A DNA stretch of 64,000 nucleotides from Pseudomonas sp. FEN (GTDB taxonomy: Bacteria > Pseudomonadota > Gammaproteobacteria > Pseudomonadales > Pseudomonadaceae), in NCBI RefSeq assembly GCF_904067045.1, contig NZ_CAJFDC010000001.1, positions 868,001 to 932,000 of the forward strand, read 5' to 3'. Positions 17,141-25,359 of the stretch are shown piece by piece. The notes below the pieces were generated by a model. It saw nothing but the letters and a program-made list of their open reading frames with translations, made no database searches and was not told where the DNA came from. Position numbers and translations under genes: made by a program. Position 1 is the first letter of the stretch; every line of letters starts with the position of its first letter.

Positions 17141-17343
17141 CCGTCATCCCCCCAGTCAATCGCTTAATCTTAATTTGACCACTTCACCGCAATGACCGGA
17201 CGGATACGCCCCACCATCAAACACACACCTTATCTCCGGTGCTTTCGCTTGACCTGCAAGACATCTCTCTTTCCCTCGCCTGAAATTTCCTAGAAACTTC
17301 CGCCCTGTTGCGCCCGCCGATTTCGCTGGCTAGCCTTGAGTCG

Positions 17344-17578
17344 TCACTGCCAAATCAGTGATCGGGTTTAGCAGCCTGGAATCTTTAACATTGGGCGCAC
17401 AGCGCCACCCAAGTCGGGTGCATTTTTTTGCCTCCGTTTTATGGTGGCTGTGCGCAGGGCACCTTCGGGTGCGCCGGGTTTCCCAATGTTCCGGTCTGCT
17501 AACCTGCGTACAGCTGCCACCCACATTCGTTTAGCAGCGATAGCCGGCAGCTCCATTCAACATTGGGGATGCACAATC
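17344..17578 (+). promoter_or_regulatory. Structured 5' leader with competing helices upstream of the DUF6124 gene
   Basis: AACATTGGG occurs at 17387-17395 and again at 17559-17567, where it runs into the GGGGA ribosome-binding site. Its perfect complement CCCAATGTT is at 17482-17490. Likewise TTAGCAG occurs at 17368-17374 and 17531-17537, with complement CTGCTAA at 17496-17502. The middle complement can therefore pair with the upstream pair of sites (ribosome site free) or the downstream pair (site hidden). Inside the upstream fold are a 13-bp stem (17395-17409 with 17443-17455) and a GCACC-TTCG-GGTGC hairpin (17459-17472). GCTGCC/GGCAGC (17513-17518, 17546-17551) is interleaved with the downstream pairing. 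The pairings are seen in the sequence; the switching role is inferred. Confidence 0.65.
17406..17429 (+). terminator. Terminator-like hairpin with T7 inside the DUF6124 leader
   Basis: CACCC and GGGTG pair around a 5-base loop, then CA and seven T bases follow. The stem is short but followed by a proper U-tract, so it could end a short leader RNA or serve as an Hfq-type U-rich tail. Its left arm is also used by the longer 13-bp stem at 17395-17455, so the two folds exclude each other. Confidence 0.5.
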
Positions 17579-17920
17579 ATGTTCAAGGTAACGCCTAATC
17601 CACCTGCTTCATCCGGCATAGAAACCATCGACCCACAAGCCGTCGACCGCGCCCTGGCTCACTACATGCGACCAGAAGGTCACACACCAAAAGCGCCCAG
17701 CGCCACTGTGTCGCTCAAACACCCACCCATCTCTCAAAGCCACGAAGACGCCCTGGTCAATGCCAGCTCAATCCTCGATTCCGCTGCCGCCACCGCCTAT
17801 GAAAATGCCGACAACCTCACGGGCGCCAACCGCAAGGTGGCGATGGGCATCGTGCATCTGATCGAACTGGCACAGCGCAAGCTGGACTCTGTGATAGAAG
17901 AAATAGCGGTCCCGGGCTGA
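17579..17920 (+). CDS. DUF6124-family small protein
   Basis: The 113-residue protein starts MFKVTPNPP and has a variable middle, then a helical C-terminal half ending LIELAQRKLDSVIEEIA. This matches DUF6124, a family I know from Pseudomonas genomes, often in several copies, with no known role. GGGGA 10 bases upstream supports ATG 17579, although the frame stays open back to 17441. It follows the structured leader at 17344 and is followed by a terminator at 18008, so it is a single-gene unit with unusual post-transcriptional control likely. Confidence 0.8.
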   Translation: MFKVTPNPPASSGIETIDPQAVDRALAHYMRPEGHTPKAPSATVSLKHPPISQSHEDALVNASSILDSAAATAYENADNLTGANRKVAMGIVHLIELAQRKLDSVIEEIAVPG

Positions 17921-18007
17921 CCAGAGCGGTGCAATAAAAGGTACTGGCTCAACACTCGCTCATAACCAGTTTTTTGCCTTCCAAAAACCCTCGCAATTAA
18001 TCATGAA

Positions 18008-18040
18008 AAAGCCCCGGGCACGCACAATACCCAGGGCTTT
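18008..18040. terminator. Bidirectional terminator after the DUF6124 gene
   Basis: AAAGCCC pairs with GGGCTTT and the stem continues through GGG/CCC after one mismatch, with an 11-base loop. The A-run on the left gives a good U-tract on the minus strand; the plus-strand tract is shorter. Confidence 0.65.
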
Positions 18041-18137
18041 CGCTCTCAAAATATGGTGTCGCGAAAGCCGCCTTCGGTACACATGTCACGGGTCATGGTA
18101 ACTTCATCACCTTCGACATAGGCCCTCGAGCGCCACC

Positions 18138-18983
18138 ATGAAAATGCCCGATATCGACGCTATCCAGGCGTTTGTCCTGGTTGCGGAACTCAAGAGCTTC
18201 ACTCGCGCCGCCGATGCTATAGGCGGCACCCAGGCGGCTATCAGCCTCAAAATAAAGCGCTTGGAAGAAACCCTCGGGCGCAAGCTGCTGGAACGCACGC
18301 CGCGACGAGTCACGTTATCGGCTCATGGGCAGATGTTCGTCGCCAGCGCACGGCACTTGCTGGATAACTACCAGCAAGCGATGAACTGTTTCGGCAAGCA
18401 GAAACGCACCCTGCGGGTCGGCGTCAGCCATCACATTGTCGGGGCCGATCTCACCCTGTGGCTGCGACGCATGGCGAACACCGACCCGGAGGTGATCGTC
18501 GCCTTCAGCCTGGGCACGTCCCGGGATATGCTGGAGAGCTACGAGCAGGGCAAGCTGGATGTGGCCTTGGTCCTGAGGCACGACAACCGGCGCCAGGACG
18601 GCGAGGTGATTGGCGCCGCGCGATTCAGCTGGATGGCGGCGCAAGACTTCGAACTGCTCCCCGGAGAACCGTTGCCACTGGCGATACAACCGGCGCCCTG
18701 TGGCATGCGCAGCATGGTGATGGCGGCCCTACAAACACAGAACCGCCCCTGGGAAGAGGTCTTTGTCGGCAGCGGAATTCTGGCCATTGGCGCGGCCGTC
18801 GCGGCCGGCATCGGAATAGGCGCCATGGTCGAGCGCATGGCTGCGCACGGCTGTGTCGACGTGGAACAGCGGATCGACCTGCCGCCCCTGCCCTCGCGTG
18901 AAATCGTGCTCTATACCGCGCAGCGCGACGCCCAGGCGCAAGCGCTGATCAGCGCGTTGAGCGCGGACATCTCAAACAGTTGA
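18138..18983 (+). CDS. LysR-family transcriptional regulator
   Basis: This 281-residue LysR protein has an N-terminal winged helix (about 5-65: AFVLVAELKSFTRAADAIG, then AAISLKIKRLEETLG). Its substrate-binding domain covers about 92-280 (LRVGVSHHIVG at the start). Members bind a small ligand and usually act on a divergent or adjacent promoter. The neighbours give no clear target: upstream is the DUF6124 unit and downstream lie a small membrane protein and a secreted protein on the other strand. No strong ribosome-binding site is seen, and an ATG at 18144 is an alternative start. Confidence 0.88.
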   Translation: MKMPDIDAIQAFVLVAELKSFTRAADAIGGTQAAISLKIKRLEETLGRKLLERTPRRVTLSAHGQMFVASARHLLDNYQQAMNCFGKQKRTLRVGVSHHIVGADLTLWLRRMANTDPEVIVAFSLGTSRDMLESYEQGKLDVALVLRHDNRRQDGEVIGAARFSWMAAQDFELLPGEPLPLAIQPAPCGMRSMVMAALQTQNRPWEEVFVGSGILAIGAAVAAGIGIGAMVERMAAHGCVDVEQRIDLPPLPSREIVLYTAQRDAQAQALISALSADISNS

Positions 18984-18984
18984 A

Positions 18985-19110
18985 CTAGAAGAACAAGCGT
19001 CCAGTCCTGGCCATCATCACCGCCAGACTCACCAAACCCAGACTGACGAGGACGAATGCCGCGAGATGTACCAGCACCAGCATGAGCGGCTGCATTCGAT
19101 ACTGTTCCAT
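18985..19110 (-). CDS. Small 41-residue membrane protein
   Basis: This short gene starts at ATG 19110, with AGGAAG 5 bases upstream, and ends two bases after the LysR stop on the other strand. The product is a short polar start (MEQYRMQP), a run of about 28 hydrophobic residues that can span the membrane once (LVLVHLAAFVLVSLGLVSL), and the basic end ARTGRLFF. I do not recognise the family. A good ribosome-binding site and the clean hydrophobic design support a real microprotein. Confidence 0.55.
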   Translation of the reverse strand: MEQYRMQPLMLVLVHLAAFVLVSLGLVSLAVMMARTGRLFF

Positions 19111-19258
19111 ATTGGCTTCCTTGGTGGGCTCCAGAAGCAACAGTATGGGGAGGGCAATAGTGCGTGAAACAGACGTTGCGGGCTATTTCAGTGATAAGCG
19201 TTGCGCTTGTGGCCATGGAAATAACGACAGCTCCAGCAACGACTCCTGGACAAGCTGC

Positions 19259-19666
19259 CTACGGTACCGCGTAGCTCTCGTAATCCAAGGCGATCATGCC
19301 GTCTTTCGAGTAGCTGACGTACACCACCACCGCATCACTGCTGACGACCAAGGCGTAGGGCCATTTGCCGTTAGCCTTCCTCAACTGCTCATACAGCGGC
19401 GTAAAGTAGCTCTTTGTCTGGCCTCGTGGGTCGTAGGGCAATTGCACATGAAAAATCGGATAGTGCCCTCCATTGCATAACTGCACCCGCTCCAGCTTGA
19501 TGTCATCTTTCTCCAGCACTGCACGGGTTGGATGCTGCCAGGCAACGAGGTCGACATCGTGACAATCGTTGACCGTGCTGCTGTAGAGTTCGGTGTTTTC
19601 CAAGGCGGGAAGTGCCGAAGCCAAGCAAGGCAAAAGCAACAATGGCAGGGGAAGAAAACGCGGCAT
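19259..19666 (-). CDS. Small secreted protein, unknown function
   Basis: ATG 19666 is chosen because the product then begins with a clear signal peptide (MPRFLPLPLLLLPCLASA, cleavage near residue 18-20). The mature part has about 115 residues with two cysteines (NDCHDV and QLCNGGH) that could form a disulfide in the periplasm. No family is recognised. It is followed on its strand by the 41-residue membrane protein gene 148 bases away, and is separated from the upstream adh gene by a terminator. Confidence 0.7.
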   Translation of the reverse strand: MPRFLPLPLLLLPCLASALPALENTELYSSTVNDCHDVDLVAWQHPTRAVLEKDDIKLERVQLCNGGHYPIFHVQLPYDPRGQTKSYFTPLYEQLRKANGKWPYALVVSSDAVVVYVSYSKDGMIALDYESYAVP

Positions 19667-19780
19667 GGCAGCGCTCCGAAAGAGGCAGGAACGCAATTGT
19701 AAAGCCTTGACCGCATTCTGGCTGACTATCCGCAGCCGGAAGCTCAAGCGCCAAACCCACCCGGCGCCACAAAGCCGCAC

Positions 19781-19820
19781 AAAAACCCCAGACACTCGAA
19801 GCGCTGGGGCTTTTCTTTCG
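19781..19820 (-). terminator. Terminator after the adhP gene, usable in both directions
   Basis: CCCCAG (19786-19791) pairs with CTGGGG (19804-19809), and the minus strand continues into five T bases. It closes the leftward operon that ends with the alcohol dehydrogenase gene at 19865. Confidence 0.8.
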
Positions 19821-19864
19821 GAGGGACAGGCCCGGGATTTCAGCCGCATCCGCCTACTGAAAGA

Positions 19865-20899
19865 TCAATTCAGCTTGAAATCGATCACGACTCTCGCCGC
19901 CACATCGCCCTTTTCCAATCGCTCGAAGACTTGATTGATGGCCGACAGCGGCTGGCGCTCGATATCCGCCTTGACCTTGCCTTCGGCGGCAAATGCCAGC
20001 GCCTCGGCCATGTCCTGTCGGTTGCCCACGAAAGAACCACGCACGGTGATGCAGTTGGCGACCACACCGAATAGATCCATGGGAAAGTCGCCAGGCGGCA
20101 GGCCGACCAGGACGCAGGTGCCCAGTTTTCGGGTCATCGCCACACCCTGTGTGAAGGCCCCAAGCGAGGGGGCGGTGATCAGCACACCATGGGCTCCGCC
20201 GTCCGTCGCGGCAATGACCGCCGCCACCGGATCGCTGCCCTTGGCATTCACGACGGCGTCAGCCCCCAACGCGGTCGCATGGGCCAACTTGCCGTCGTCA
20301 ATGTCCACGGCACACACCCGTAGGCCCATGGCCTTGGCGTACTGGACCGCGAGATGCCCCAAGCCGCCAATGCCGGAAATAACGATCCACTGCCCCGGCC
20401 GGACATCGGCTTCCTTGATGCCCTTGTAGGTCGTCACCCCGGCGCAAATAATCGGTGCCGCCTCGCAGGGATCCAGGCCAGCCGGGATATGCGCGACATA
20501 ATTCGGGTCCGCCAGAATGTATTCCGCGAATCCGCCGTTGCGTGTGTAGCCACCAAACTCGGCTTTCGCGCAGACGGTCTCCCACGCCTGCAGGCAGTAT
20601 TCACAATGACCACACGCCGAGTAGAGCCACGGCACGCCGACTCGCTCGCCCATTTGTACGGCGGTGACGCCAGTGCCCAGCGCCACCACTCTGCCGATGC
20701 CTTCATGTCCGGGCGTAAAGGGCAGTCCTGGCTTGAGTGGCCAATCTCCTCGCGCCGCATGCAAGTCGGTGTGACACACACCACAGGCCTCAACCTTGAT
20801 CAGGATCATCCCCGGCCCTACCGCCGGGATGTCCACCTGACGGACAACCAATGGCTTTCCGAACGCCTCGACGACCGCCGCCAACATTTTACTTTCCAT
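19865..20899 (-). CDS. adhP: Zinc-dependent alcohol dehydrogenase, AdhP type
   Basis: This 344-residue medium-chain dehydrogenase has the catalytic zinc segment GVCHTDLHA, the structural zinc cysteines ACGHCEYC followed by a fourth Cys eight residues on, and the Rossmann motif GIGGLGHLAVQYAKA (about 174-188). It oxidises primary alcohols such as ethanol or propanol with NAD, or runs in reverse. It is the last gene of the leftward unit with a semialdehyde dehydrogenase and transhydrogenase genes, following pntB by 79 bases, so this group seems built for alcohol/aldehyde oxidation and NADH-NADPH exchange. Confidence 0.93.
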   Translation of the reverse strand: MESKMLAAVVEAFGKPLVVRQVDIPAVGPGMILIKVEACGVCHTDLHAARGDWPLKPGLPFTPGHEGIGRVVALGTGVTAVQMGERVGVPWLYSACGHCEYCLQAWETVCAKAEFGGYTRNGGFAEYILADPNYVAHIPAGLDPCEAAPIICAGVTTYKGIKEADVRPGQWIVISGIGGLGHLAVQYAKAMGLRVCAVDIDDGKLAHATALGADAVVNAKGSDPVAAVIAATDGGAHGVLITAPSLGAFTQGVAMTRKLGTCVLVGLPPGDFPMDLFGVVANCITVRGSFVGNRQDMAEALAFAAEGKVKADIERQPLSAINQVFERLEKGDVAARVVIDFKLN

Positions 20900-20978
20900 C
20901 GGACTACCCTTCTTCAGAGTGGTAATTGCTCGCCCGACAACCGCCAGGCGAACACGAAAACAAGCGTCAACCGATCGT

Positions 20979-22421
20979 TCAAGCCAAGCCTCTGACCGCC
21001 TCGATCATTTTTACCAACACGGCCTGCGCATCGCCGTAAACCATGTTGCAGTTTTCTCCGTAGAACAGCTGATTCTGGATACCGGCGTAGCCCTTGCCCT
21101 CCCCGCGCTTGACCACATACACATGATGGGCCTTATCAACATCGAGAATCGGCATGCCGTAGATGGGCGACGACTTGTCGCTGCGCGCGGCGGGGTTGAC
21201 CACGTCGTTGGCACCGATCACCAACACCACATCGGTGTCGGGAAAGTCGGTATTGATGTCTTCCAATTGGAAAATCAGATCGTAGGGCACCCCGGCCTCC
21301 GCCAGTAACACGTCCATTTGCCCAGGCATGCGCCCCGCCACCGGGTGCACGGCGAACCTCACCAGCACGCCGTGCGCCTGTAACAACTTGACGAACTCAT
21401 AGAGCTTTTGTTGACCCTGGGCGACTGCCAGGCCATAGCCCGGAACGATGATGACCTTATTGGCGTAACGCATAGCGACACCCGCATCGCTCGCCGCCGT
21501 CGGCTTGAGCTCGCCCTCGATCACCGCCCCCTTGCGCGTCGGCTGATCACCAAAACGCGCAAAGAGCACATGAACCACCGTGCGATTCATCGCTTTGGCC
21601 ATGAGCAGAGTCAGCAGCACGCCAGCGGCACCGACCAGCATGCCGGCGATCATCAGCGCCGGTACCTGCAACACAAAGCCTTCAAGGCCAACCGCAAGGC
21701 CGGTGAAGGCGTTGTAGATGGAGATGACCACCGGCATGTCGGCACCGCCGATAGGCAGCGTCATCAACACCCCGAACAGCAAGGCGCAGCCGAAGAACAC
21801 TCCGATCAACCAGAGGACATGACTCAGCGAACCGCCGGCGTCTTGCATGACGACCATCAACCAAGCACCGACACTCAGCGTCACCAGCATCAACAGGGCG
21901 TTGATCAGTTGCAGCCCTTTCATGCGTAATGGCTTGTTGAGGCGGCCGTCCAACTTGGCCCAGGCGATCAAGGAGCCCGATAACGAAATCGCGCCGATCA
22001 GGGCGCCAAACAAGGTGCCGGCCAACGTCGAGAGATCGAACACCCGACTCCCGAACAACTCCATGGCGGCAATGGCCGCCGCCGCCCCGCCGCCCATGCC
22101 GTTGTAGATCGCGACCATCTGCGGCATGGCGGTCATGGCCGCCTTGCGCCCACTCCACCAAGCCATGCCACCGCCGAGCAGCAGGGCAACAAGCGCCAGG
22201 CTGACGTTGACCGGCAGTTGCGGTCGAGCCGCTTCGCTCACGGAAAACACGTAGAGAAAACTCACCAACACCGCCGCCAACATGCCCCAACCGGCAACAT
22301 GAATGCCGCCCGCGGCCGTGACCGGCGAAGACATCCGCCATAACCCGAAGATCAGTAAAAAGGCAGCACCGAGATACACCATCCCGATAAGCCATTGCGA
22401 AGTCATAATCAGCATACTCAA
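20979..22421 (-). CDS. pntB: NAD(P) transhydrogenase subunit beta PntB
   Basis: The 480-residue protein has an N-terminal half with about nine membrane spans (domain II part) and a C-terminal NADP-binding domain III from about residue 300, with VIIVPGYGLAVAQGQ and the conserved NDVVNPAA. Together with PntAa and PntAb it uses the proton gradient to reduce NADP with NADH. It starts 3 bases after the pntAb stop codon. All expected segments are present and uninterrupted. Confidence 0.96.
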   Translation of the reverse strand: MSMLIMTSQWLIGMVYLGAAFLLIFGLWRMSSPVTAAGGIHVAGWGMLAAVLVSFLYVFSVSEAARPQLPVNVSLALVALLLGGGMAWWSGRKAAMTAMPQMVAIYNGMGGGAAAAIAAMELFGSRVFDLSTLAGTLFGALIGAISLSGSLIAWAKLDGRLNKPLRMKGLQLINALLMLVTLSVGAWLMVVMQDAGGSLSHVLWLIGVFFGCALLFGVLMTLPIGGADMPVVISIYNAFTGLAVGLEGFVLQVPALMIAGMLVGAAGVLLTLLMAKAMNRTVVHVLFARFGDQPTRKGAVIEGELKPTAASDAGVAMRYANKVIIVPGYGLAVAQGQQKLYEFVKLLQAHGVLVRFAVHPVAGRMPGQMDVLLAEAGVPYDLIFQLEDINTDFPDTDVVLVIGANDVVNPAARSDKSSPIYGMPILDVDKAHHVYVVKRGEGKGYAGIQNQLFYGENCNMVYGDAQAVLVKMIEAVRGLA

Positions 22422-22424
22422 ACC

Positions 22425-22766
22425 TCAGGCCTTTTCAGCTTTTCTGGACACGCTGTGATGAGCTTTGCGCCGCTTGGGCTCAGGCGCGCTGGTCTGGAAC
22501 ATCGCGAGCATCCGACCGGTGACCGCGTAGCCTCCCGCCGCATTCCCCGCGCCCAGCAAGACCGCGACAAAGCCTGCGGCTTGTTCGGCGAACGTCACGG
22601 CATCGAGCAATCCGATCAGGCCGCCGACAACCACGATGCCATGGACAAAGTTCGAGCCCGACATTAACGGGGTATGCAAAATGGCCGGGACCCGGCCAAT
22701 GATGACCCAGCCGGCGAAAGCGGCCAGCATGAAAATATACAGACCGACAAAGCCAATACTATTCAT
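22425..22766 (-). CDS. pntAb: NAD(P) transhydrogenase subunit alpha part 2, PntAb
   Basis: ATG 22766 gives 113 residues beginning MNSIGFVGLYIFMLA. Three membrane segments and the central PLMSGSNFVHGIVVVGG motif identify the small membrane part of the split alpha subunit. The start overlaps the end of pntAa by 8 bases and the stop is 3 bases before pntB, so the three subunits are tightly coupled. The C-terminus is longer and more basic (PKRRKAHHSVSRK) than in many relatives. Confidence 0.93.
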   Translation of the reverse strand: MNSIGFVGLYIFMLAAFAGWVIIGRVPAILHTPLMSGSNFVHGIVVVGGLIGLLDAVTFAEQAAGFVAVLLGAGNAAGGYAVTGRMLAMFQTSAPEPKRRKAHHSVSRKAEKA

Positions 22767-23915
22767 GAGTGCTGTGCTCCTTGGCTGCGTGGTCCGCTTC
22801 GGTGTCGCCCGGGGGCGCTGGATGCATGAGCTTGCCGGCATGGGTCAGTACTGTTTGCGCCAGAATCTGATCGTCCCAGTCGATGCCGATGACGTTGTTC
22901 TTCAACATCAGCGCCAGCAGGTTGAACTGATTTTTCGCGTACAACAGGCTGGCGTCCTGACTCAAGGACGAGGGCAGGTTCAGCGGCGCCATCAGGGTAA
23001 CCCCACCGATCATGACGGTCTGTCCGGGCACGCAGCCTTCGCAATTGCCCCCCCTTCGGCGCCAAGATCGACAATGACCGCCCCGGGCTTCATGCCCGCG
23101 AGCTGCGCCGCGCTGACCAATCGTGGAGAGGGCCGTCCCGGTACCGCCGCGGTGGTAATGACGAGGTCCGCCTGTTGGATATGCTCGGTCAAGACTTGAG
23201 CGACTTGCGCTTTTTCCGCTTCGCTCAACTCGCGCGCATACCCGCCCTTGCCTCGTGCATCGACCCCGACGTCGACGAAACTGGCGCCAAGGGACCTCGC
23301 CTGCTCCGCGGTTTCCGGGCGCACATCGTAGCCCTCGACAACGGCTCCGAGCCGATGCGCGGTCGCAATGGCCTCCAGTCCCGCCACCCCCAACCCAAGG
23401 ACCAGGACGCGGGCGGGCCCCACGATTCCCGCCGCCGTGGTGATCTTGGGCAGTATCCGGGACATATGTACCGAGCCAAGCTGCACCGCGTAATACCCCG
23501 ACATAGCCGACTGACTTGAAAGTGCATCCATCGACTGGGCCCGGGTGATGCGCGGCAAGCGCTCCATGGCAAAGCAAGTGACCTGGCGCTCCAACAAGCG
23601 CTGTACCACCGCCGGATTCTTTTGTGCATAGACAAAGCACAGGAGCACCGAGCCTGGCTTCATCTTGCCGATGACTTCCAGGGATGGCGCCTGCACCGCC
23701 AGGACCACATCGGCCTCATGTACCAGTTGCCCACCGTTGGGCAGGAACAGGACGTCCGGATAAACCGAGTCCGGTAGAAAGCTCGCTTCGCCAGCCCCCG
23801 ATTGCATATGCAACCTGGCGCCGAGCGCACGCAGTTTCGCGCACAGGCTCGGCACCAAAGCCACACGTCGTTCGTGGGGATGGGTTTCTTTCATCACAGC
23901 CAGATTGACGTACAT
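22759..23915 (-). CDS. pntAa: NAD(P) transhydrogenase subunit alpha part 1, PntAa, with a frameshift in a G7 run
   Basis: The first frame (23915-23010) encodes the NAD-binding domain I, with GSVHMSRILP and the Rossmann segment VLVLGLGVAGLEA, but ends early after AEGG. The family sequence continues in the -1 frame (GNCEGCVPGQ, then VTLMAPLNLPS) to the stop at 22759. The switch lies exactly at seven G bases (23048-23054 as C on the plus strand). Joined, the product is 385 residues, normal for PntAa. A single-base assembly or sequencing error in the homopolymer is the simplest reading; a real mutation, phase variation or -1 slippage (GGG GGG) are alternatives. Confidence 0.85.
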
Positions 23916-23931
23916 CGCGCGCTCCGTTGAA

Positions 23932-23954
23932 GGCGCCCGACCATGGCGGGCGCC
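23932..23954. other. GC-rich hairpin between two operon genes
   Basis: GGCGCCCG and CGGGCGCC form a perfect 8-base stem with a 7-base loop, in the 61-base gap between the aldehyde dehydrogenase stop and the pntAa start. There is no T-run. It may slow RNA decay or set relative expression within the operon. Confidence 0.5.
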
Positions 23955-23976
23955 AGGATGTCTGCGGGCCAGGACT

Positions 23977-25359
23977 TCAGAGCGGCGCTTGGGCCACTAC
24001 ATAACGCACGAGCTTTTTATTGACGAATTGCTGGATGCCCATATCACCCAGCTCGCGACCATAGCCCGAGTTCTTGATGCCGCCAAACGGTAGCTCGGCA
24101 TCGCTCCAACTGATGTTGTTGATAAACATCATGCCGGTCTCGATGCGACTGGCGACACGACGCCCCCTGGCCAGGTCACGCGTAAACACCGAACCACCGA
24201 GGCCGAAGTCGGAATCGTTTGCCAAGGCAATGGCCGCTTCTTCGTCGGCAACGCGGAAAAACAACGCCACGGGGCCAAAGAACTCATCCCTGAATGCCGG
24301 ATTGTCGGGGGCGATATCCGTGAGAATGGTCGGCGCCATGAATGAGCCGGGACGATCGATCCGCCCGCCGCCCAGCAGAACCTTGGCACCGTGCGCAATC
24401 GCCGTCTGCACTTGCTCAAGCAGTTGCAGCAACGCGCCTTCCGAGGACAACGGGCCCAAGGTGGTCTGCTCGTCCATGGGATCGCCGGGGACCAGCGCCG
24501 CGAGCGCCGCCTGAAACCCCTCCAGGAACGCGTCGGCCAGTTTATCCACGACAATGAAGCGTTTTGCGGCGCAACAGGTCTGCCCGCAGTTGTACATCCG
24601 CCCCCAGATCGCCCACTTGATCGCCAGATCCAGGTCGGCATCCTCGAGCACAATGAACGCGTCGCTGCCGCCCAGCTCCATGGACGATGGCTTCAGATTC
24701 TGTCCGGCCCACGCAGCCAGGCTGCGGCCGGCGGCGACACTGCCGGTCAATGCGACGCCGCGGATGCGGTCGTCGTCGACCACCTGCCTGGACTGCTCAT
24801 GGGAGATCAGCAGATTGGTGTAAAGCCCCACGGGCGCGCCGGCATCGAGGAGCAGTTGCTCAAAGGCAATCGCGCATTGCGGCACGCAACCGGCGTGTTT
24901 GATCACCAATACGTTACCTGCCATCAGATGCGGCCCCGCTACGCGAGCCAACTGATAGAACGGAAAGTTCCAAGGTTCGACACCAAAAACCACACCAATG
25001 GGACTGCTCTCCATATGCGCCTCGCCCTGGTCCGGGTGCAGTGCTTCCGGAGCCAGGAAGCGCTCGGCGTTCTTGGCGTAGTACGCCAGGATGTCGGCGC
25101 TGAACTTCACTTCGCCCCGGGCCTCATTGATGCGCTTGCCCATCTCCAGAGTGACCTTGCGGGCCAGTTCGTCGAATCGCGAATGCATCAGTTCGCCGGC
25201 CTTGGCAATGATCGACGCGCGCTGCGCATAGGTCTTGTTTTTCCAGCTGAGGTAACACTGCGCCGCAGCGGCCAGCTTTTGCTCCAACTGCTGATCGGTA
25301 AGCGTCTCGAATTGCGCGAGCAACTTGCCGTTGTAAGGATTGATAGTCGTATAGGCCAT
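23977..25359 (-). CDS. NAD(P)-dependent succinate-semialdehyde-type aldehyde dehydrogenase
   Basis: ATG 25359 gives 460 residues beginning MAYTTINPYNGK, with GGAAGG about 9 bases upstream. The catalytic features are the Asn of VEPWNFPFYQ, the Glu of SMELGGSDAF and the Cys pair of GQTCCAAKR. The length and the opening TINPYNGKLL resemble SSDH enzymes of the Sad/GabD-like group that make succinate or other carboxylates from semialdehydes. It is the first gene of the operon with the transhydrogenase and AdhP. The real aldehyde substrate is not decided by sequence. Confidence 0.87.
   Translation of the reverse strand: MAYTTINPYNGKLLAQFETLTDQQLEQKLAAAAQCYLSWKNKTYAQRASIIAKAGELMHSRFDELARKVTLEMGKRINEARGEVKFSADILAYYAKNAERFLAPEALHPDQGEAHMESSPIGVVFGVEPWNFPFYQLARVAGPHLMAGNVLVIKHAGCVPQCAIAFEQLLLDAGAPVGLYTNLLISHEQSRQVVDDDRIRGVALTGSVAAGRSLAAWAGQNLKPSSMELGGSDAFIVLEDADLDLAIKWAIWGRMYNCGQTCCAAKRFIVVDKLADAFLEGFQAALAALVPGDPMDEQTTLGPLSSEGALLQLLEQVQTAIAHGAKVLLGGGRIDRPGSFMAPTILTDIAPDNPAFRDEFFGPVALFFRVADEEAAIALANDSDFGLGGSVFTRDLARGRRVASRIETGMMFINNISWSDAELPFGGIKNSGYGRELGDMGIQQFVNKKLVRYVVAQAPL

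Noticed and set aside
17395..17455. Classical transcription antiterminator made by the 13-bp stem in the DUF6124 leader
   Set aside because: Its right arm is transcribed only after the U7 tract, too late to prevent termination. I keep the pairing as structure, not as an antiterminator.
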